From contig NZ_CP033896.1 in assembly GCF_003813965.1 (NCBI RefSeq), forward strand, positions 2,604,001 through 2,668,000: 64,000 bases of DNA, written 5' to 3'. Origin of the DNA: Corynebacterium choanae (GTDB lineage: Bacteria > Actinomycetota > Actinomycetes > Mycobacteriales > Mycobacteriaceae). The notes under the pieces were generated by a model that saw nothing but the letters and a program-made list of their open reading frames with translations, did no database searches and was not told the origin of the DNA. How positions within the stretch are numbered: position 1 is the stretch's first letter; the number at the start of each line of letters is the position of its first letter. The translations under genes were made by a program, and so were the position numbers. Of this stretch, positions 48,543 to 59,067 are shown one piece after another.

Positions 48543-48893
48543 CTAGTGGCGACCGGTACGAGCCTTGTACTCGCGGTCACCCTTGCGGCCAGAGTAAATC
48601 AGGGCTGCGCCACCGATCCACAGTGCCAGCATGAGCACCACACCGATGATGACGAAGGTCATGCCATTGTCAGCCATGATGCCGTCACGTTGCACCCCAA
48701 GGCCGAACACCCAGGTGCCGATGCCGATCACGGAGCTCAAGATCATTCCCATCCCGATCCAGGTGGAGCTGCGCAGCAGCGCGGAGTGGGGGGCATCGTA
48801 AGAGCTCGGGACGTAACCTTCAACATAGTATGGTTCGCCATCGAAGGAACGGGCCGGCGCTAAGCGGGAATCTGCAGGTACATGGGAGGACAT
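48543..48893 (-). CDS. Conserved two-helix membrane protein
   Basis: 116 residues starting MSSHVPADSRL, with GAGAGGC upstream of ATG 48893. A polar, tyrosine-rich N-terminal tail (PYYVEGYVPSSYDAPHS) is followed by two TM helices (about 52-73 and 82-102) and a basic end (GRKGDREYKARTGRH). A similar membrane protein sits just downstream of sdhCAB in other corynebacteria. Function unknown; a link to succinate dehydrogenase is only positional. The sdhB terminator separates the transcripts. Confidence 0.75.
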   Translation of the reverse strand: MSSHVPADSRLAPARSFDGEPYYVEGYVPSSYDAPHSALLRSSTWIGMGMILSSVIGIGTWVFGLGVQRDGIMADNGMTFVIIGVVLMLALWIGGAALIYSGRKGDREYKARTGRH

Positions 48894-49230
48894 AGCTGCC
48901 TCTCGCCTTTCGTGTGGTGGTAAGTATGGAAAAAACTCAGTAGTGTGCACTCCCCCACCATCATCACTATTACCTTAGATGAGGTTGGCGGGGAGAAATT
49001 TGCCCTGCACACCGTGCTGCCATGATGCCGCGGCCACCAGCTGTGGTGGACGTGGCGTGTGTCTACACGGGTGCACTCTAGGGTTGCACTTTGAGTACAC
49101 ACGATATCACCCATATTCAGCACAACAGGTGAGCAATATAACGCAACGGACTCCCCTTTTCGGGTGAGTGTGCGCCGCTGTTGCGATCGCTGTCCTGCCG
49201 AACGGCGGGTGGTGGGTGAGTGGGGTTTAT

Positions 49231-49290
49231 CCACCGTCGGGAATGTGTCGGCGTGCACCGTGCGGATCCACGCCATATTTCCGACGGTGG
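49231..49290 (-). terminator. Terminator of the sdhCAB operon
   Basis: Perfect 10-bp arms (CCACCGTCGG / CCGACGGTGG) enclosing an inner GCGTG/CACGC stem, 20 bp behind the sdhB stop. Confidence 0.7.
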
Positions 49291-49311
49291 GAAAACCACC
49301 GGTGATGCGGT

Positions 49312-50060
<749 letters not shown>

Positions 50061-50061
<1 letters not shown>

Positions 50062-52073
50062 TACTTGTAGTTCCTTGTCATAAGTGGGATCGAGTCGAAG
50101 ACGAGGGGTTCAGCGTGGCGGATGAAGGTGCCGTTTGCGCCTGGTTCCCAAGCAGAAACGAAGCACCAGTTGTCGTCGTCACGCTCGGCCTCGCCGTCGT
50201 CGGACAGGTGATCGTCGCGGAAGTGAGCACCACAGGACTCGTCGCGGTCGAGTGCGTCGACGCACATCAGCTCGCCCAAGTCGATGTAGTCCGCAACCCG
50301 GTTGGCGTATTCGAGCACCTGGTTCATGGTGTTCTTATCGCCCGGGATGTAGAGGTTTGCCCAGAACTCTTCACGCAGTGCGCGAATATCTTGGATACCC
50401 TTAGCGAGATCTTCCACGTTGCGGGCAACGCCACAAGAGAAGTAGAGGATATCGCCGAGCTTGCGGTGGAAGTATTCCGGACCGTGGGTGCCGTTGATGC
50501 TCATCAGGCGATCCAGGCGAGCCTGTGCCCGCTGGATGGATGCCTGTGCAGCCGGTGAATCTTCCGGCAGCCGCTCGGAGCCGAGCTGGCCGGCCAGATA
50601 GTTCGGAACCGAGAACGGCAGGGTGAACCAGCCGTCAACCGAGGCCGAAAGCAGCGAGTTAGCACCGAGACGGTTGGCGCCGTGATAGGTCCAGCCCGAC
50701 TCACCACCGGCAAACAGACCCTTGATGGAGGTCATCATGTTGAAGTCGCTCCACAGGCCACCCATGGTGAAGTGGCAGGTCGGAGCAATACGCATCGGGG
50801 TCTCGTAAGGGTTCTCGCCGATGGTCTCTTCATACATTTGGAAGAGGTTCGAGTAACGCTCTTTGATGGTGTCCTTGCCAAGACGCTGGATAGCGTCCCG
50901 GAAGTCAAGATATGCCGAGTTGTGCATAGGACCGACACCAAGGCCAGCGTTGATCTGCTGAGAGATCGCACGCGAGGCCACGTCACGCGGCACGAGGTTA
51001 CCGAATGCCGGGTAGCGGCGCTCGAGGAAGTAGTCGCGATCTTCTTCTGGAATGGTGTTCGGATCCCGATCATCCTTTGGCGTCTTCGGCGACCAGACAC
51101 GGCCGTCGTTACGCAGCGACTCGGACATGAGGATGGTCTTCGACTGCCATTCGGAGTTCACCGGGAGACCGGTTGGGTGGAACTGGATGAACGACGGGGA
51201 GGCGAAGTATGCACCGTGCTCGTAGGCACGCATAATCGCCGAAGCGTTCGAGTTCTTCGCCAGCGTCGACATGTAGTAAACGTTGCCGTAGCCACCGGTA
51301 CACAGGATGACGGCGTGGCCGGTGTGGGCGGTGAGTTCGCCGGTGATGAGGTTGCGCATAATCGCACCCTTACACACCTTTTCACCGTTTTCTTCCACCA
51401 CGATGAGATCAACCATCTCGTTGTGGGTGAAGATTTCCACGGTTCCTTCGTGGATTTGGCGCTGCAGGGCGGCAGCAGCCGACAGCTGCAGCTGCTGGCC
51501 TGTTTGGCCACGGGTGTAGTAGGTGCGGGAGACCTGCACACCACCGAAGGAACGGGTTGCCAGGGTACCGCCGTATTCGCGGGCGAATGGGGCACCGATA
51601 GCGTTCATGTGGTCGATAACGCGAACCGACTCGTAGGCCAGACGCCAGCAGTCAGTTTCGCGGCAACGATAGTCGCCACCCTTAACAGTGTCTTTGGTGT
51701 GGCGGTAGGCGCCGTCGTTGTCGACCTTCTTGCCGCGGGCAGAGTTCACGCCACCCTGGGCTGCGATCGAGTGTGCACGACGTGGCGCGTCGTGATAGGT
51801 GAAGGCTTTCACGTCGTAGCCAAGTTCACCCAGTGCTGCCGCAGCACCTGCACCGGACAGACCGGTGCCGATAACAATAATGCGGAACTTGCGACGGTTC
51901 AGCGGGCTGACCAGCTCATAGTGAGCCTTCTGCCAATCCCAAGCTTCTTTCATCGGCACATGCTTTGGCGCATGGTCATTGAGCACAGAGCCGATTTGAA
52001 CCTCAGGGAGGACACTGCGCGGGGCGACGAAACCCTGCGGAGTGAAGTCAACAGCAGATGCGTGGTTGCTCAT
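50061..52073 (-). CDS. sdhA: Succinate dehydrogenase flavoprotein subunit
   Basis: 670 residues. FAD-binding Rossmann motif VIGTGLSGAGAAAALGELG near residue 67; the flavinylation-type HSIAAQGGVNSARG; substrate-site TPMRIAPTCHFTMGG; and the RLGANSLL stretch. It oxidises succinate to fumarate at the cytosolic membrane face in complex with SdhB and SdhC. The N-terminal ~60 residues preceding the flavin fold are an actinobacterial extension. Start ATG 52073 follows sdhC by 24 bp; an AGAGAGGAA signal precedes it. Confidence 0.97.
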
Positions 52074-52097
52074 AGTATTCCTCTCTATCCCTTATCT

Positions 52098-52865
52098 TTA
52101 GCTGATCAAGCCGGTGGCGATAGCCAACGGGATCGAGATGTTGCCCACCATGACTGCCGCTGGCACCAGGTAGGAGATGAACAGAAGCACCGCACGCCAA
52201 CGGTGACCGGTGATACCCAGGTCACTGACAGCGGTGAACAGGCCGTGGGACAGGTGCAGGAACAGCACCACCATTGCCAGGATGTACCAGATAGCCACAC
52301 CTGGGCGGCTGAAGCTGGCGATCATGTTGGCGTGAATTGCGCCTTCTTCGAAGCCTGCTGGGGCAGCTGGCTGCACGCCCATGGTGAGATCCAGGATGTG
52401 GAAGATGATGAACAGCAGCAGCACAACGCCGGTGACGATCATCGTCCGGGCGGTAAAGGAGTTCAGGCCACCCATCAGGTTCTTGCGAGCAAACTTGCCG
52501 CGGGATACGCGAGCCCGGCCGTGCAGTGCGAAGGCGCACCAAATGTGCAGCACAATGGCGACGAGCAAGGTAATACGGAAGATCCACAGCACAGTTTCTT
52601 CTGGCAGGATCGGCGCACCCATAGTGCGCAGGAAGTGGCCGTATTCGTCAATGTGATATTTGAATTCGCCACCATCAGTGATCTCCGGCATGAAGATCTT
52701 CAGGTTACCGATCATATGGACCAGTACGAAGCCGCCGAAGATGATGCCCGTGATGGCCATGGTGAGTTTCATGGCCCAGGTCGGGAATCCCGGCTTTTCG
52801 CGGAGCGGCTTCTCAGTAATTTTGCCGTGACGGATTGAGTCACGATCGATATCTTTTACAGTCAT
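52098..52865 (-). CDS. sdhC: Succinate dehydrogenase cytochrome b subunit
   Basis: 255 residues with five TM helices, a single-chain (type B) di-heme membrane anchor that replaces SdhC plus SdhD. Histidines placed for heme ligation occur in LVHMIGNLKIF, VLHIWCAFALHG, IIFHILDL and LFLHLSHGLF. Start ATG 52865 has CTGGAGG upstream. First gene of the operon. The 578-bp region upstream, where some corynebacteria carry the regulator gene ramB, holds no gene. Confidence 0.95.
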   Translation of the reverse strand: MTVKDIDRDSIRHGKITEKPLREKPGFPTWAMKLTMAITGIIFGGFVLVHMIGNLKIFMPEITDGGEFKYHIDEYGHFLRTMGAPILPEETVLWIFRITLLVAIVLHIWCAFALHGRARVSRGKFARKNLMGGLNSFTARTMIVTGVVLLLFIIFHILDLTMGVQPAAPAGFEEGAIHANMIASFSRPGVAIWYILAMVVLFLHLSHGLFTAVSDLGITGHRWRAVLLFISYLVPAAVMVGNISIPLAIATGLIS

Positions 52866-53302
52866 GGCACCTCCAGTGTCGCTATAACCTTAACAGTCCT
52901 GCAGGGGGTGTGAACCACTCAAAAAAGTGTCAGGTGACGCACGACACATCTGGATTTTCACCCCCGTTCCGGGGAACAAAGGTAAGCCTAAACTGCTATT
53001 TCCTTTTCCGGCCGCCCATATTCCCCGCTCAGCCGGGGTTAAGAAAAGACGCTTCGATAGGTTCCTTTTCGTAACTTCCTGCACTGTGCTCACAAATTGC
53101 ACCTTTGACTTACCCCAGGTGTAGTCATACAAAAGTTTTAAGCAGTGACGTGATACCGCCCACGTTGGCGGCAAGTGACAAGGACAGTTACCCGCCCGCG
53201 ACTAACGATTGCAACGGTTGAGCCCAATCCCTTGACAGGCAGCAATCCTGCGGCAGCCCCCCTCATGCAAAGCCACTGCCTTTGCGTGGAGTGACACAAC
53301 AC
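52866..53302. other. sdhCAB promoter region
   Basis: No open frame with gene-like properties. The region must carry the sdhC promoter. CACCCCCGTTCCGGGGAAC near 52958-52976 has paired C- and G-runs of the type bound by RamA-like LuxR regulators in Corynebacterium. This is a weak resemblance only. Confidence 0.35.
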
Positions 53303-53351
53303 AACACCGCCGCCTTGCCTCTCGTCGACACGGAGGTAAGGCGGCGGTGTT
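53303..53351 (-). terminator. Strong terminator of lpd
   Basis: Perfect 14-bp arms (AACACCGCCGCCTT / AAGGCGGCGGTGTT) with further pairing inside, about 90 bp after the lpd stop. Confidence 0.82.
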
Positions 53352-53443
53352 AGTGCCCTGCGGCAACCCTCGAACTTGGCCCGATAGCCCTGCACACTCC
53401 CCCGGGTTTCCACCGGTTGACGCAGGGCTACTAGGGCTGCAAG

Positions 53444-54859
53444 TTACAGGTTGATCATGTGGCCAGCGATGCCTTCACACGCTTCCTTCATTGCTTCAGA
53501 CAGCGTCGGGTGGGTGTGCACATTGCGGCCGATCTCTTCTGCGGTGAGATCAAATCGCTGGGCGAGGGTGAGTTCCGGCAGCAGCTCGGACACATTGGAG
53601 CCGACCATGTGTGCCCCGAGCAGTTCCCCGAATTCAGCATCGGCCACGACCTTGACGAAGCCGGCCGGCTCCCCCAGACCTTGTGCTTTGCCGTTAGCCG
53701 AATATGGGAAGGTCGCCACCTTGATCTCGCGACCCTGCTCCTTGGCGATCTCGCGGGCCTTCTCTTCGGTGTAGCCGAAGGAGGCCACCTGCGGGTTGCA
53801 GAAGGTAGCCCGCGGCATCATCATATAGTCGCCGAGTTCCATGGTTTCTGCACCAGCGATCGTTTCCGCAGCAACCACACCCTGCGCTTCCGCAACGTGC
53901 GCCAGTTGCAGCTTCGCGGTCACGTCCCCGATAGCGTAAATATGGTCGACGTTGGTGCGCATCCGCTCGTCGATGTCGATCGCGCCACGCTCGGTCAGCT
54001 TCACACCGGTGTTTTCCAGGCCGTAGCCCTCCACCCGTGGTGCGAAGCCGATCGAAACCATCACCCGGTCACAGGTGATCGTTTCCTTGTTCTTGCCATC
54101 CTTGGACTCGACATCAACTTCCACCGAGTCGCCATTGTCGCGAACCGCCGTGGTCTTGTGACCGGTCAGCAGTTTCACACCAAGCTTCTTGTATTGCTTG
54201 GCGATCTCCTTAGAGACGTCGGCATCCTCGTTTGGCAGCACTCGATCCATGAACTCGACGATGGTGACATCCACCCCGTAGTTGGACAGCACATAGGCAA
54301 ACTCCATGCCGATAGCACCGGCGCCAACGATCACCATGGACTTGGGCAGCTCTTCGCTGAGGATCTGCTCTTCATAGGACACCACATTTCCGCCAAGTTC
54401 CACACCAGGCAGGGAACGCACTACCGAACCGGTGGCAATAATGCAGTTGTCGAAGGTGATCTTCTTGCCCTTGTCGCCACCTTCAACGACCTCAATGGTG
54501 TGGTCGTCCACGAAGGAGCCAAGACCGTCGATCTCGGTGATCTTGTTCTTCTTCATGAGATAGTGCACGCCCTTAACGATCCCGGAAGATACCTTGCGGG
54601 AACGCTGGTGGGCGGTGGCGAAGTTGAAGGTCACGTCACCTTCAATGCCGAAGAGTTTCGCCTCATGATTGAACGTGTGGGCAAGTTCTGCGTTCTTCAG
54701 CAGCGCCTTGGACGGGATACAGCCCACGTTGAGGCACACCCCACCCCAGTACTGCTTTTCAACAACAGCTACTTTTTTCCCAAGCTGGGAGGCACGAATT
54801 GCGGCCACATAGCCACCAGGGCCTGCGCCGAGTACTACTACGTCATAATGATCAGTCAC
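53444..54859 (-). CDS. lpd: Dihydrolipoamide dehydrogenase
   Basis: 471 residues. E3 component shared by pyruvate and 2-oxoglutarate dehydrogenase complexes; reoxidises dihydrolipoamide with NAD+ through FAD and a redox disulfide. FAD motif [13 protein letters not shown], redox cysteines in [16 protein letters not shown] motif [16 protein letters not shown] and the C-terminal His-Glu pair in [14 protein letters not shown] start at GTG 54859 ([11 protein letters not shown]), the family-typical N-terminus; upstream ATG 54892 is an alternative. A TATCCT hexamer 9 bases before the GTG suggests a leaderless or very short-leader transcript. Upstream of sdhCAB on the same strand, but with its own terminator. 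Confidence 0.95.
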   Translation of the reverse strand: MTDHYDVVVLGAGPGGYVAAIRASQLGKKVAVVEKQYWGGVCLNVGCIPSKALLKNAELAHTFNHEAKLFGIEGDVTFNFATAHQRSRKVSSGIVKGVHYLMKKNKITEIDGLGSFVDDHTIEVVEGGDKGKKITFDNCIIATGSVVRSLPGVELGGNVVSYEEQILSEELPKSMVIVGAGAIGMEFAYVLSNYGVDVTIVEFMDRVLPNEDADVSKEIAKQYKKLGVKLLTGHKTTAVRDNGDSVEVDVESKDGKNKETITCDRVMVSIGFAPRVEGYGLENTGVKLTERGAIDIDERMRTNVDHIYAIGDVTAKLQLAHVAEAQGVVAAETIAGAETMELGDYMMMPRATFCNPQVASFGYTEEKAREIAKEQGREIKVATFPYSANGKAQGLGEPAGFVKVVADAEFGELLGAHMVGSNVSELLPELTLAQRFDLTAEEIGRNVHTHPTLSEAMKEACEGIAGHMINL

Positions 54860-55246
54860 AAGCAACAAGGATACGGCCTTTAGCGCGCACATGTCGCTAG
54901 CGGGGCACTCATCCCTTCCAAGACCACCCAAACAATCCGCCATTGTCGCAGCTCATGACACGTTACGTGGCCTATTGTGCAGGGTTGTTTCACTGTGCCA
55001 CCGATAACCATCCCCCTGTTGTGGGGGTGCTCGGTGGGGTCAGCAAGTGGCACACCTTGCGGCCAGCAAAATCCTGTATCCCCGCCCAGCATGGGGGTAT
55101 ATCAGTGCGCAACGTCAAGATCATCAAAGGATCCTGTCCGCATCCGACAATAAACCAGCCAAGCTGCAATGCAGGCCAATGTATCGGTTGTGGGGGCGCA
55201 AACTTCCCGGCAAAACCGGCGATCAGATGGTCGCCGACACACAGAA
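54860..55246. other. lpd upstream region
   Basis: No credible gene. Paired G-runs TGGGGGTGCTCGGTGGGGT at about 55022-55040 resemble tandem RamA-type boxes (A/TGGGGT). Low confidence; no other structure was recognised. Confidence 0.3.
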
Positions 55247-55282
55247 AGCCTGCAGGCAGCACAGATGGCTGGCCTGCAGGCT
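55247..55282 (-). terminator. Terminator of the 36-aa ORF
   Basis: Perfect 11-bp arms (AGCCTGCAGGC / GCCTGCAGGCT), 14-nt loop. On the minus strand it is followed by TTTCTGTGTG. It lies 34 bp after the small ORF stop. Confidence 0.8.
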
Positions 55283-55315
55283 GGGCAACATAGGCAGTCT
55301 CGGCGACTGCAGGAT

Positions 55316-55426
55316 TTAGAACAGATTCAGCCCCACAGAGAACGTGCTCACCATAGAGGAACCTGCGTTAATGAGGGTGCCGAGGACCGTGTTGATTTGG
55401 ATGATGATGGGTTCTAATGCCTGCAT
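55316..55426 (-). CDS. Small hydrophobic protein, 36 aa
   Basis: ATG 55426 opens a 36-residue frame, MQALEPIIIQINTVLGTLIN followed by AGSSMVSTFSVGLNLF, with AAGAGAAAG upstream and a dedicated hairpin terminator 34 bp downstream. It has no cleavable signal peptide and no charged residue except one Glu. Corynebacteria encode very small outer-membrane porins (PorA 45 aa, PorH 57 aa) that are not secreted by signal peptides and are O-mycolated on serine. Size, serine content and the position beside mycolyltransferase genes fit such a protein, but there is no clear sequence match. Confidence 0.5.
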   Translation of the reverse strand: MQALEPIIIQINTVLGTLINAGSSMVSTFSVGLNLF

Positions 55427-55957
55427 GGTGAAGCTTTCTCTTGACGGAATATAAAAAACTGGAATGCGTGCCGCGCAAGGCGCGTATTGGATACAGCTCA
55501 ACAACGGGTTGAAACGTTACATTGCCGGCGAGCAATGTTGCGTTCCCGAAGGGCAGCAGTATGCCGGCTGCGGGTGTGTTTCTACACCATTGTGCGGCGC
55601 GCCTCGTTGCGTCCTGATACCTACCAGGTACCGTAGATAACAATAGTCACAATTTTCACAACAGCCACAGTGGGGCGGGTTGGTGAGTATCCTGCACCCC
55701 CACTGAAGGTTGCATTCTTCCGTAACACTACCGGCCGGCACAGCGACAATCCCGCTAGGTAACAGCAATCGTCTGGCATCAGCAGTGCAGCATTCGCCGC
55801 AGCCACGAAACCCGGTATATTACGGAAACAATACTGCTGTAGCAGGCAAGCATTCCGGTTGCCCGGTTGCCCGCAGCACAGGGACAATGTTGCGCCACAA
55901 CATCCCCTGCCGGACGAGACACAACACAACTTTTCAAAAAAGAAACGCGGTTAACTC
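55427..55957. other. Intergenic region upstream of the first mycolyltransferase
   Basis: 531 bp between divergent genes, with no gene seen. Just before the mycolyltransferase ATG lies AAAGAAACGCGGTTA (55939-55953), nearly repeated before the second mycolyltransferase (AAAGAAACGGTTA, 57619-57631). Confidence 0.45.
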
Positions 55958-57391
55958 ATGAGACTTTTCTCCCGAATTGCAGTCCCCGTTGGTGCCACCA
56001 TGCTGGCATTGGGCTGTGTCACAGTTCCCGCCGCGCAAGCAGGCACCCCTGCTGCTGTGGTCGCCGGGGACACGAAGCTGGCAACAGTCACCGATGCAAT
56101 CGACCTCGCCGGCACCGGCCGCCCAGTGAGCAGCACCCCCGGCTGGGTGCGGGACAATTTAGGGAGGAAAACCGATCCTCGACTGCAGGAACGGTGGGCA
56201 TATTCCCCATCGATGGACCGCCAGATTCCGCTGTTCGTTATGGCACCGAAAGACAACTCGGTACCCCGCCCAATCATCTATGTGCTCAACGGTGGTGACG
56301 GCGGCGAAGGACGCGCAAACTGGCTGTATCAAACCGATATCATCGAGTTTTACCGCAATAAAAACGTATGGATCGTCATGCCAATGGCCGGCGCGTTCTC
56401 CTACTATTCCGACTGGGTAAACGAATCGCCTGCCCTCGGCGGCAAACAGAACTGGGAAACCTTTATGACCAAGGAACTCCCCGGGGCGATGGAAGCCAAA
56501 CTGGGCGCATCCGACAAGCGTGGCATTATCGGCATGTCGATGACCGGCACCACCACCCTGTTGTATGCCGAACACCAGCCGGGATTCTATGACGCAGTCG
56601 GCTCGTTCTCCGGCTGTGCAGAAACCTCCCGTGGTTTGCCGCTGGAATACTTGCGGATCACCGTCAACCGGGGACAAGGCAACCCAACCCAGATGTGGGG
56701 TCCGGTCGATGGGGAAACCTTCCGATATAACGACGCACTCCTCAACGCTGCCCGCCTCAAGTCGGACACTCAGGTGTATGTGTCCTCCGGAACCGGGCTG
56801 GCCGGCCCATATGACCTGTGGAACACGAAGTTCACCGAGGCCGATTCCGGCTCTGTGTTTATTCACGTTTTCAACGGCGGCATTATCGAAGCAGCCACCA
56901 ACAAGTGTGCCCACGATCTGAAGGCAAAAACTGACGCAATCGGGGCAACCAACATTGAATACAATCTGCGGCCGGTCGGCACCCACTCGTGGGGCTATTG
57001 GCAGCTAGACCTGCGGGATTCGTGGCCGACTTTTGCTCGTGCCTTCAATATGGATCCGGGTGCGCCAGTGCCGATGAACACCACCGACGTTCCAGCCGTA
57101 ACTCAAGAGGCCATCACAGAGATCTGGCAAGCAACCTTAGGTGGCGATCCACGTCTTGCACAGCGTGACACACTGCCGCTGTCACCTGCCGATGGGGGCG
57201 AGGTTGCTCCACTGCCGCAACCTGCACAACCGACTGCACCACAACCGGCTGCACCAGCGGATGACCCTGCCCCACAAGTCGATGCACCAGCACCTGCCGC
57301 AGTTGAAACTCCTGCAACCGATGAGTCCAATGAGGTAGTTCCGGCTGAACCGGCGACGGCACCGACCCAGCCGGCCACAGCTACCGCCTAA
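55958..57391 (+). CDS. Trehalose mycolyltransferase with Pro/Ala-rich tail
   Basis: 477 residues, secreted: signal peptide 1-28 (MRLFSRIAVPVGATMLAL..AQA). The esterase-D/antigen-85-like fold follows, with the nucleophile in GIIGMSMTGTTTLLYAE, oxyanion/structural YVLNGGDGG, and the catalytic His in GTHSWGYWQLDL. It transfers mycolates between trehalose monomycolate and arabinogalactan or a second trehalose. After about residue 400 comes a Pro/Ala/Thr-rich tail of roughly 70 residues, absent from the neighbouring paralogue; it could span the wall. Start ATG 55958 without a Shine-Dalgarno. It forms a tandem pair with the next gene, but the 250-bp gap with a similar leader suggests separate promoters. 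Confidence 0.93.
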   Translation: MRLFSRIAVPVGATMLALGCVTVPAAQAGTPAAVVAGDTKLATVTDAIDLAGTGRPVSSTPGWVRDNLGRKTDPRLQERWAYSPSMDRQIPLFVMAPKDNSVPRPIIYVLNGGDGGEGRANWLYQTDIIEFYRNKNVWIVMPMAGAFSYYSDWVNESPALGGKQNWETFMTKELPGAMEAKLGASDKRGIIGMSMTGTTTLLYAEHQPGFYDAVGSFSGCAETSRGLPLEYLRITVNRGQGNPTQMWGPVDGETFRYNDALLNAARLKSDTQVYVSSGTGLAGPYDLWNTKFTEADSGSVFIHVFNGGIIEAATNKCAHDLKAKTDAIGATNIEYNLRPVGTHSWGYWQLDLRDSWPTFARAFNMDPGAPVPMNTTDVPAVTQEAITEIWQATLGGDPRLAQRDTLPLSPADGGEVAPLPQPAQPTAPQPAAPADDPAPQVDAPAPAAVETPATDESNEVVPAEPATAPTQPATATA

Positions 57392-57642
57392 TGGCACCGC
57401 GCATCTCTCAGCGCAACAGGTGATGACACTTCGTTGCAGGTGTAACGATATGCCGGCCAATATCGTCCAACGTGATACGACGTAGTGCCGGCGCATCGTT
57501 TCATCACCTCTGAGAAATGCGCAACAGCCTCCAAGCAGCCCACCCCGATTATCACCACCAGCCCTGTGATCGTGAACGGAAACAATTCCGCCGAGCGGTG
57601 CACACCCTTATCTGAAACAAAGAAACGGTTAGATTAGCGACG

Positions 57643-58725
57643 ATGAAGTTGACAACCCGCCTCGCCAGCACCCTGAGCGCTGCCGCCATGATTGCAGCCT
57701 CGTTCACCGGAATACCTGCTGCCAACGCCGGCACACCGGCCGCCTCGGTGGCCGGTGACACGCCCCGTGCAGTTGTGACCCAAGGTGAAAAAGAATTATG
57801 GGGATGGCAGCCCCGCTGGCGCGATATTATCGCCACAAACCCGGAACGTCTCCACGAAGTGTGGGCATATTCCCCGTCGATGAACCGGGATGTGCCGCTG
57901 TTTGTGATTAGCCCTCGGGATAATTCGGTGCCCCGCCCAATCGTCTATGTGCTCAACGGCGGCGACGGCGGCGAAGGCAACGCCAACTGGGTGAAACAAA
58001 CTGACATTGTCGACTTCTATGCCGACAAAGACGTGTGGGTGGTCATCCCGATGGCCGGAAAGTTCTCCTACTACACCGACTGGGTGCAGGATTCCCCATT
58101 CCTTGGCGGGAAGCAGAACTGGGAAACGTTTATGACAAAGGAACTCCCGGAACCGCTGGAACGGGCACTGGGCGCTAATGGTCAGCGCGCTATTTTGGGC
58201 ATGTCCATGTCGGCGACCACTACCCTGCTTTACGCTGAGCATCAGCCGGGGTTCTACGACATGATCGGGTCGTTTAGTGGCTGTGCACAAACCAGTGCCG
58301 GTGCACCACTGGAGTATCTCCGGCTGACCCTCAACCGCGGCAAATCCACCCCAGAGATGATGTGGGGACCAGTTGGCGGTCCAACCTTCGCCTACAATGA
58401 TGCGCTGCTTAATGCGGAAAAACTCCGCGGCCAGCAAATGTATATTTCGGCAGGTACCGGCACTGCCGGCCCGCACGATCTGTGGTCGACGCCCTACACC
58501 CAATACGGTGATTCCCTGCAGGTTGGGGTGCATGTGATCAACGGCGGCATTATTGAAGCGGCCGTGAATCGCTGCACCCACGATTTGAAGGCGAAACTCG
58601 ACAAGGCTGGTATTGGGGCGGATTGGAACCTGCGCCCTGTCGGTACGCACTCGTGGGGCTACTGGCAGGATGATCTGCGCCTATCCTGGCCGGTGATTGC
58701 CCGCTCGTTTGGCTGGCAGCAGTAA
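57643..58725 (+). CDS. Trehalose mycolyltransferase
   Basis: 360 residues. Signal peptide (MKLTTRLASTLSAAAMIAA..ANA). Same fold and motifs as its neighbour: YVLNGGDGGEGNANW, LGMSMSATTTLLYAEHQPGF around the nucleophile serine, and VGTHSWGYWQDDLR around the catalytic histidine. It ends without the Pro-rich tail, so it is the minimal form. The two genes are clearly a tandem duplication. Start ATG 57643; the leader has AAAGAAACGGTTA like the first copy and no Shine-Dalgarno. Confidence 0.93.
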   Translation: MKLTTRLASTLSAAAMIAASFTGIPAANAGTPAASVAGDTPRAVVTQGEKELWGWQPRWRDIIATNPERLHEVWAYSPSMNRDVPLFVISPRDNSVPRPIVYVLNGGDGGEGNANWVKQTDIVDFYADKDVWVVIPMAGKFSYYTDWVQDSPFLGGKQNWETFMTKELPEPLERALGANGQRAILGMSMSATTTLLYAEHQPGFYDMIGSFSGCAQTSAGAPLEYLRLTLNRGKSTPEMMWGPVGGPTFAYNDALLNAEKLRGQQMYISAGTGTAGPHDLWSTPYTQYGDSLQVGVHVINGGIIEAAVNRCTHDLKAKLDKAGIGADWNLRPVGTHSWGYWQDDLRLSWPVIARSFGWQQ

Positions 58726-59067
58726 CCATCACTAGCGGCGGCGGGATGCCCACGGTGACTCAACCGGGGCTGGTTTGACGCAGGAATTCTCGCACCGCCG
58801 CAAAGTAGCGCACTGTTTTGACGGGGCTATTTGCCGAAATCTTGACGCAGCATAATGTGATGCACAGCGGCTGCGCTGGGTTTTCCGGCGAGTGGCCCCG
58901 TTTGCTGTTTGCTTATTACCCGTCGCTCATGCAGTTGTGGTTATCAGTTCAGCTGGCCGTTTGCCCCCAAGTCATGGTCAAAAGGTTTTGATGTGCCGCC
59001 GATATCGGTGTTACGCTGCGGGTTTGTTGATTTTATAGGGTTGTTCCTGGCCGGAAAGGAGGCATGC
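58726..59067. other. Intergenic region before the flippase-like gene
   Basis: About 340 bp; apart from the strong ribosome-binding site of the next gene (AAAGGAGG, 59055-59062) I see no feature. Confidence 0.5.

Noticed and set aside
50682..52838. 718-codon frame antisense to sdhA and sdhC
   Set aside because: sdhA and sdhC are unmistakable on the other strand; the antisense product is rich in His/Gly/Val without motifs and has no ribosome-binding site.
52098..52865. Missing sdhD as a gene loss
   Set aside because: The long five-helix SdhC is the normal single-chain anchor of this enzyme type in actinobacteria, so nothing is missing.
53459..54883. 474-codon frame antisense to lpd
   Set aside because: Mirror of the highly biased lpd codons; no recognisable domain.
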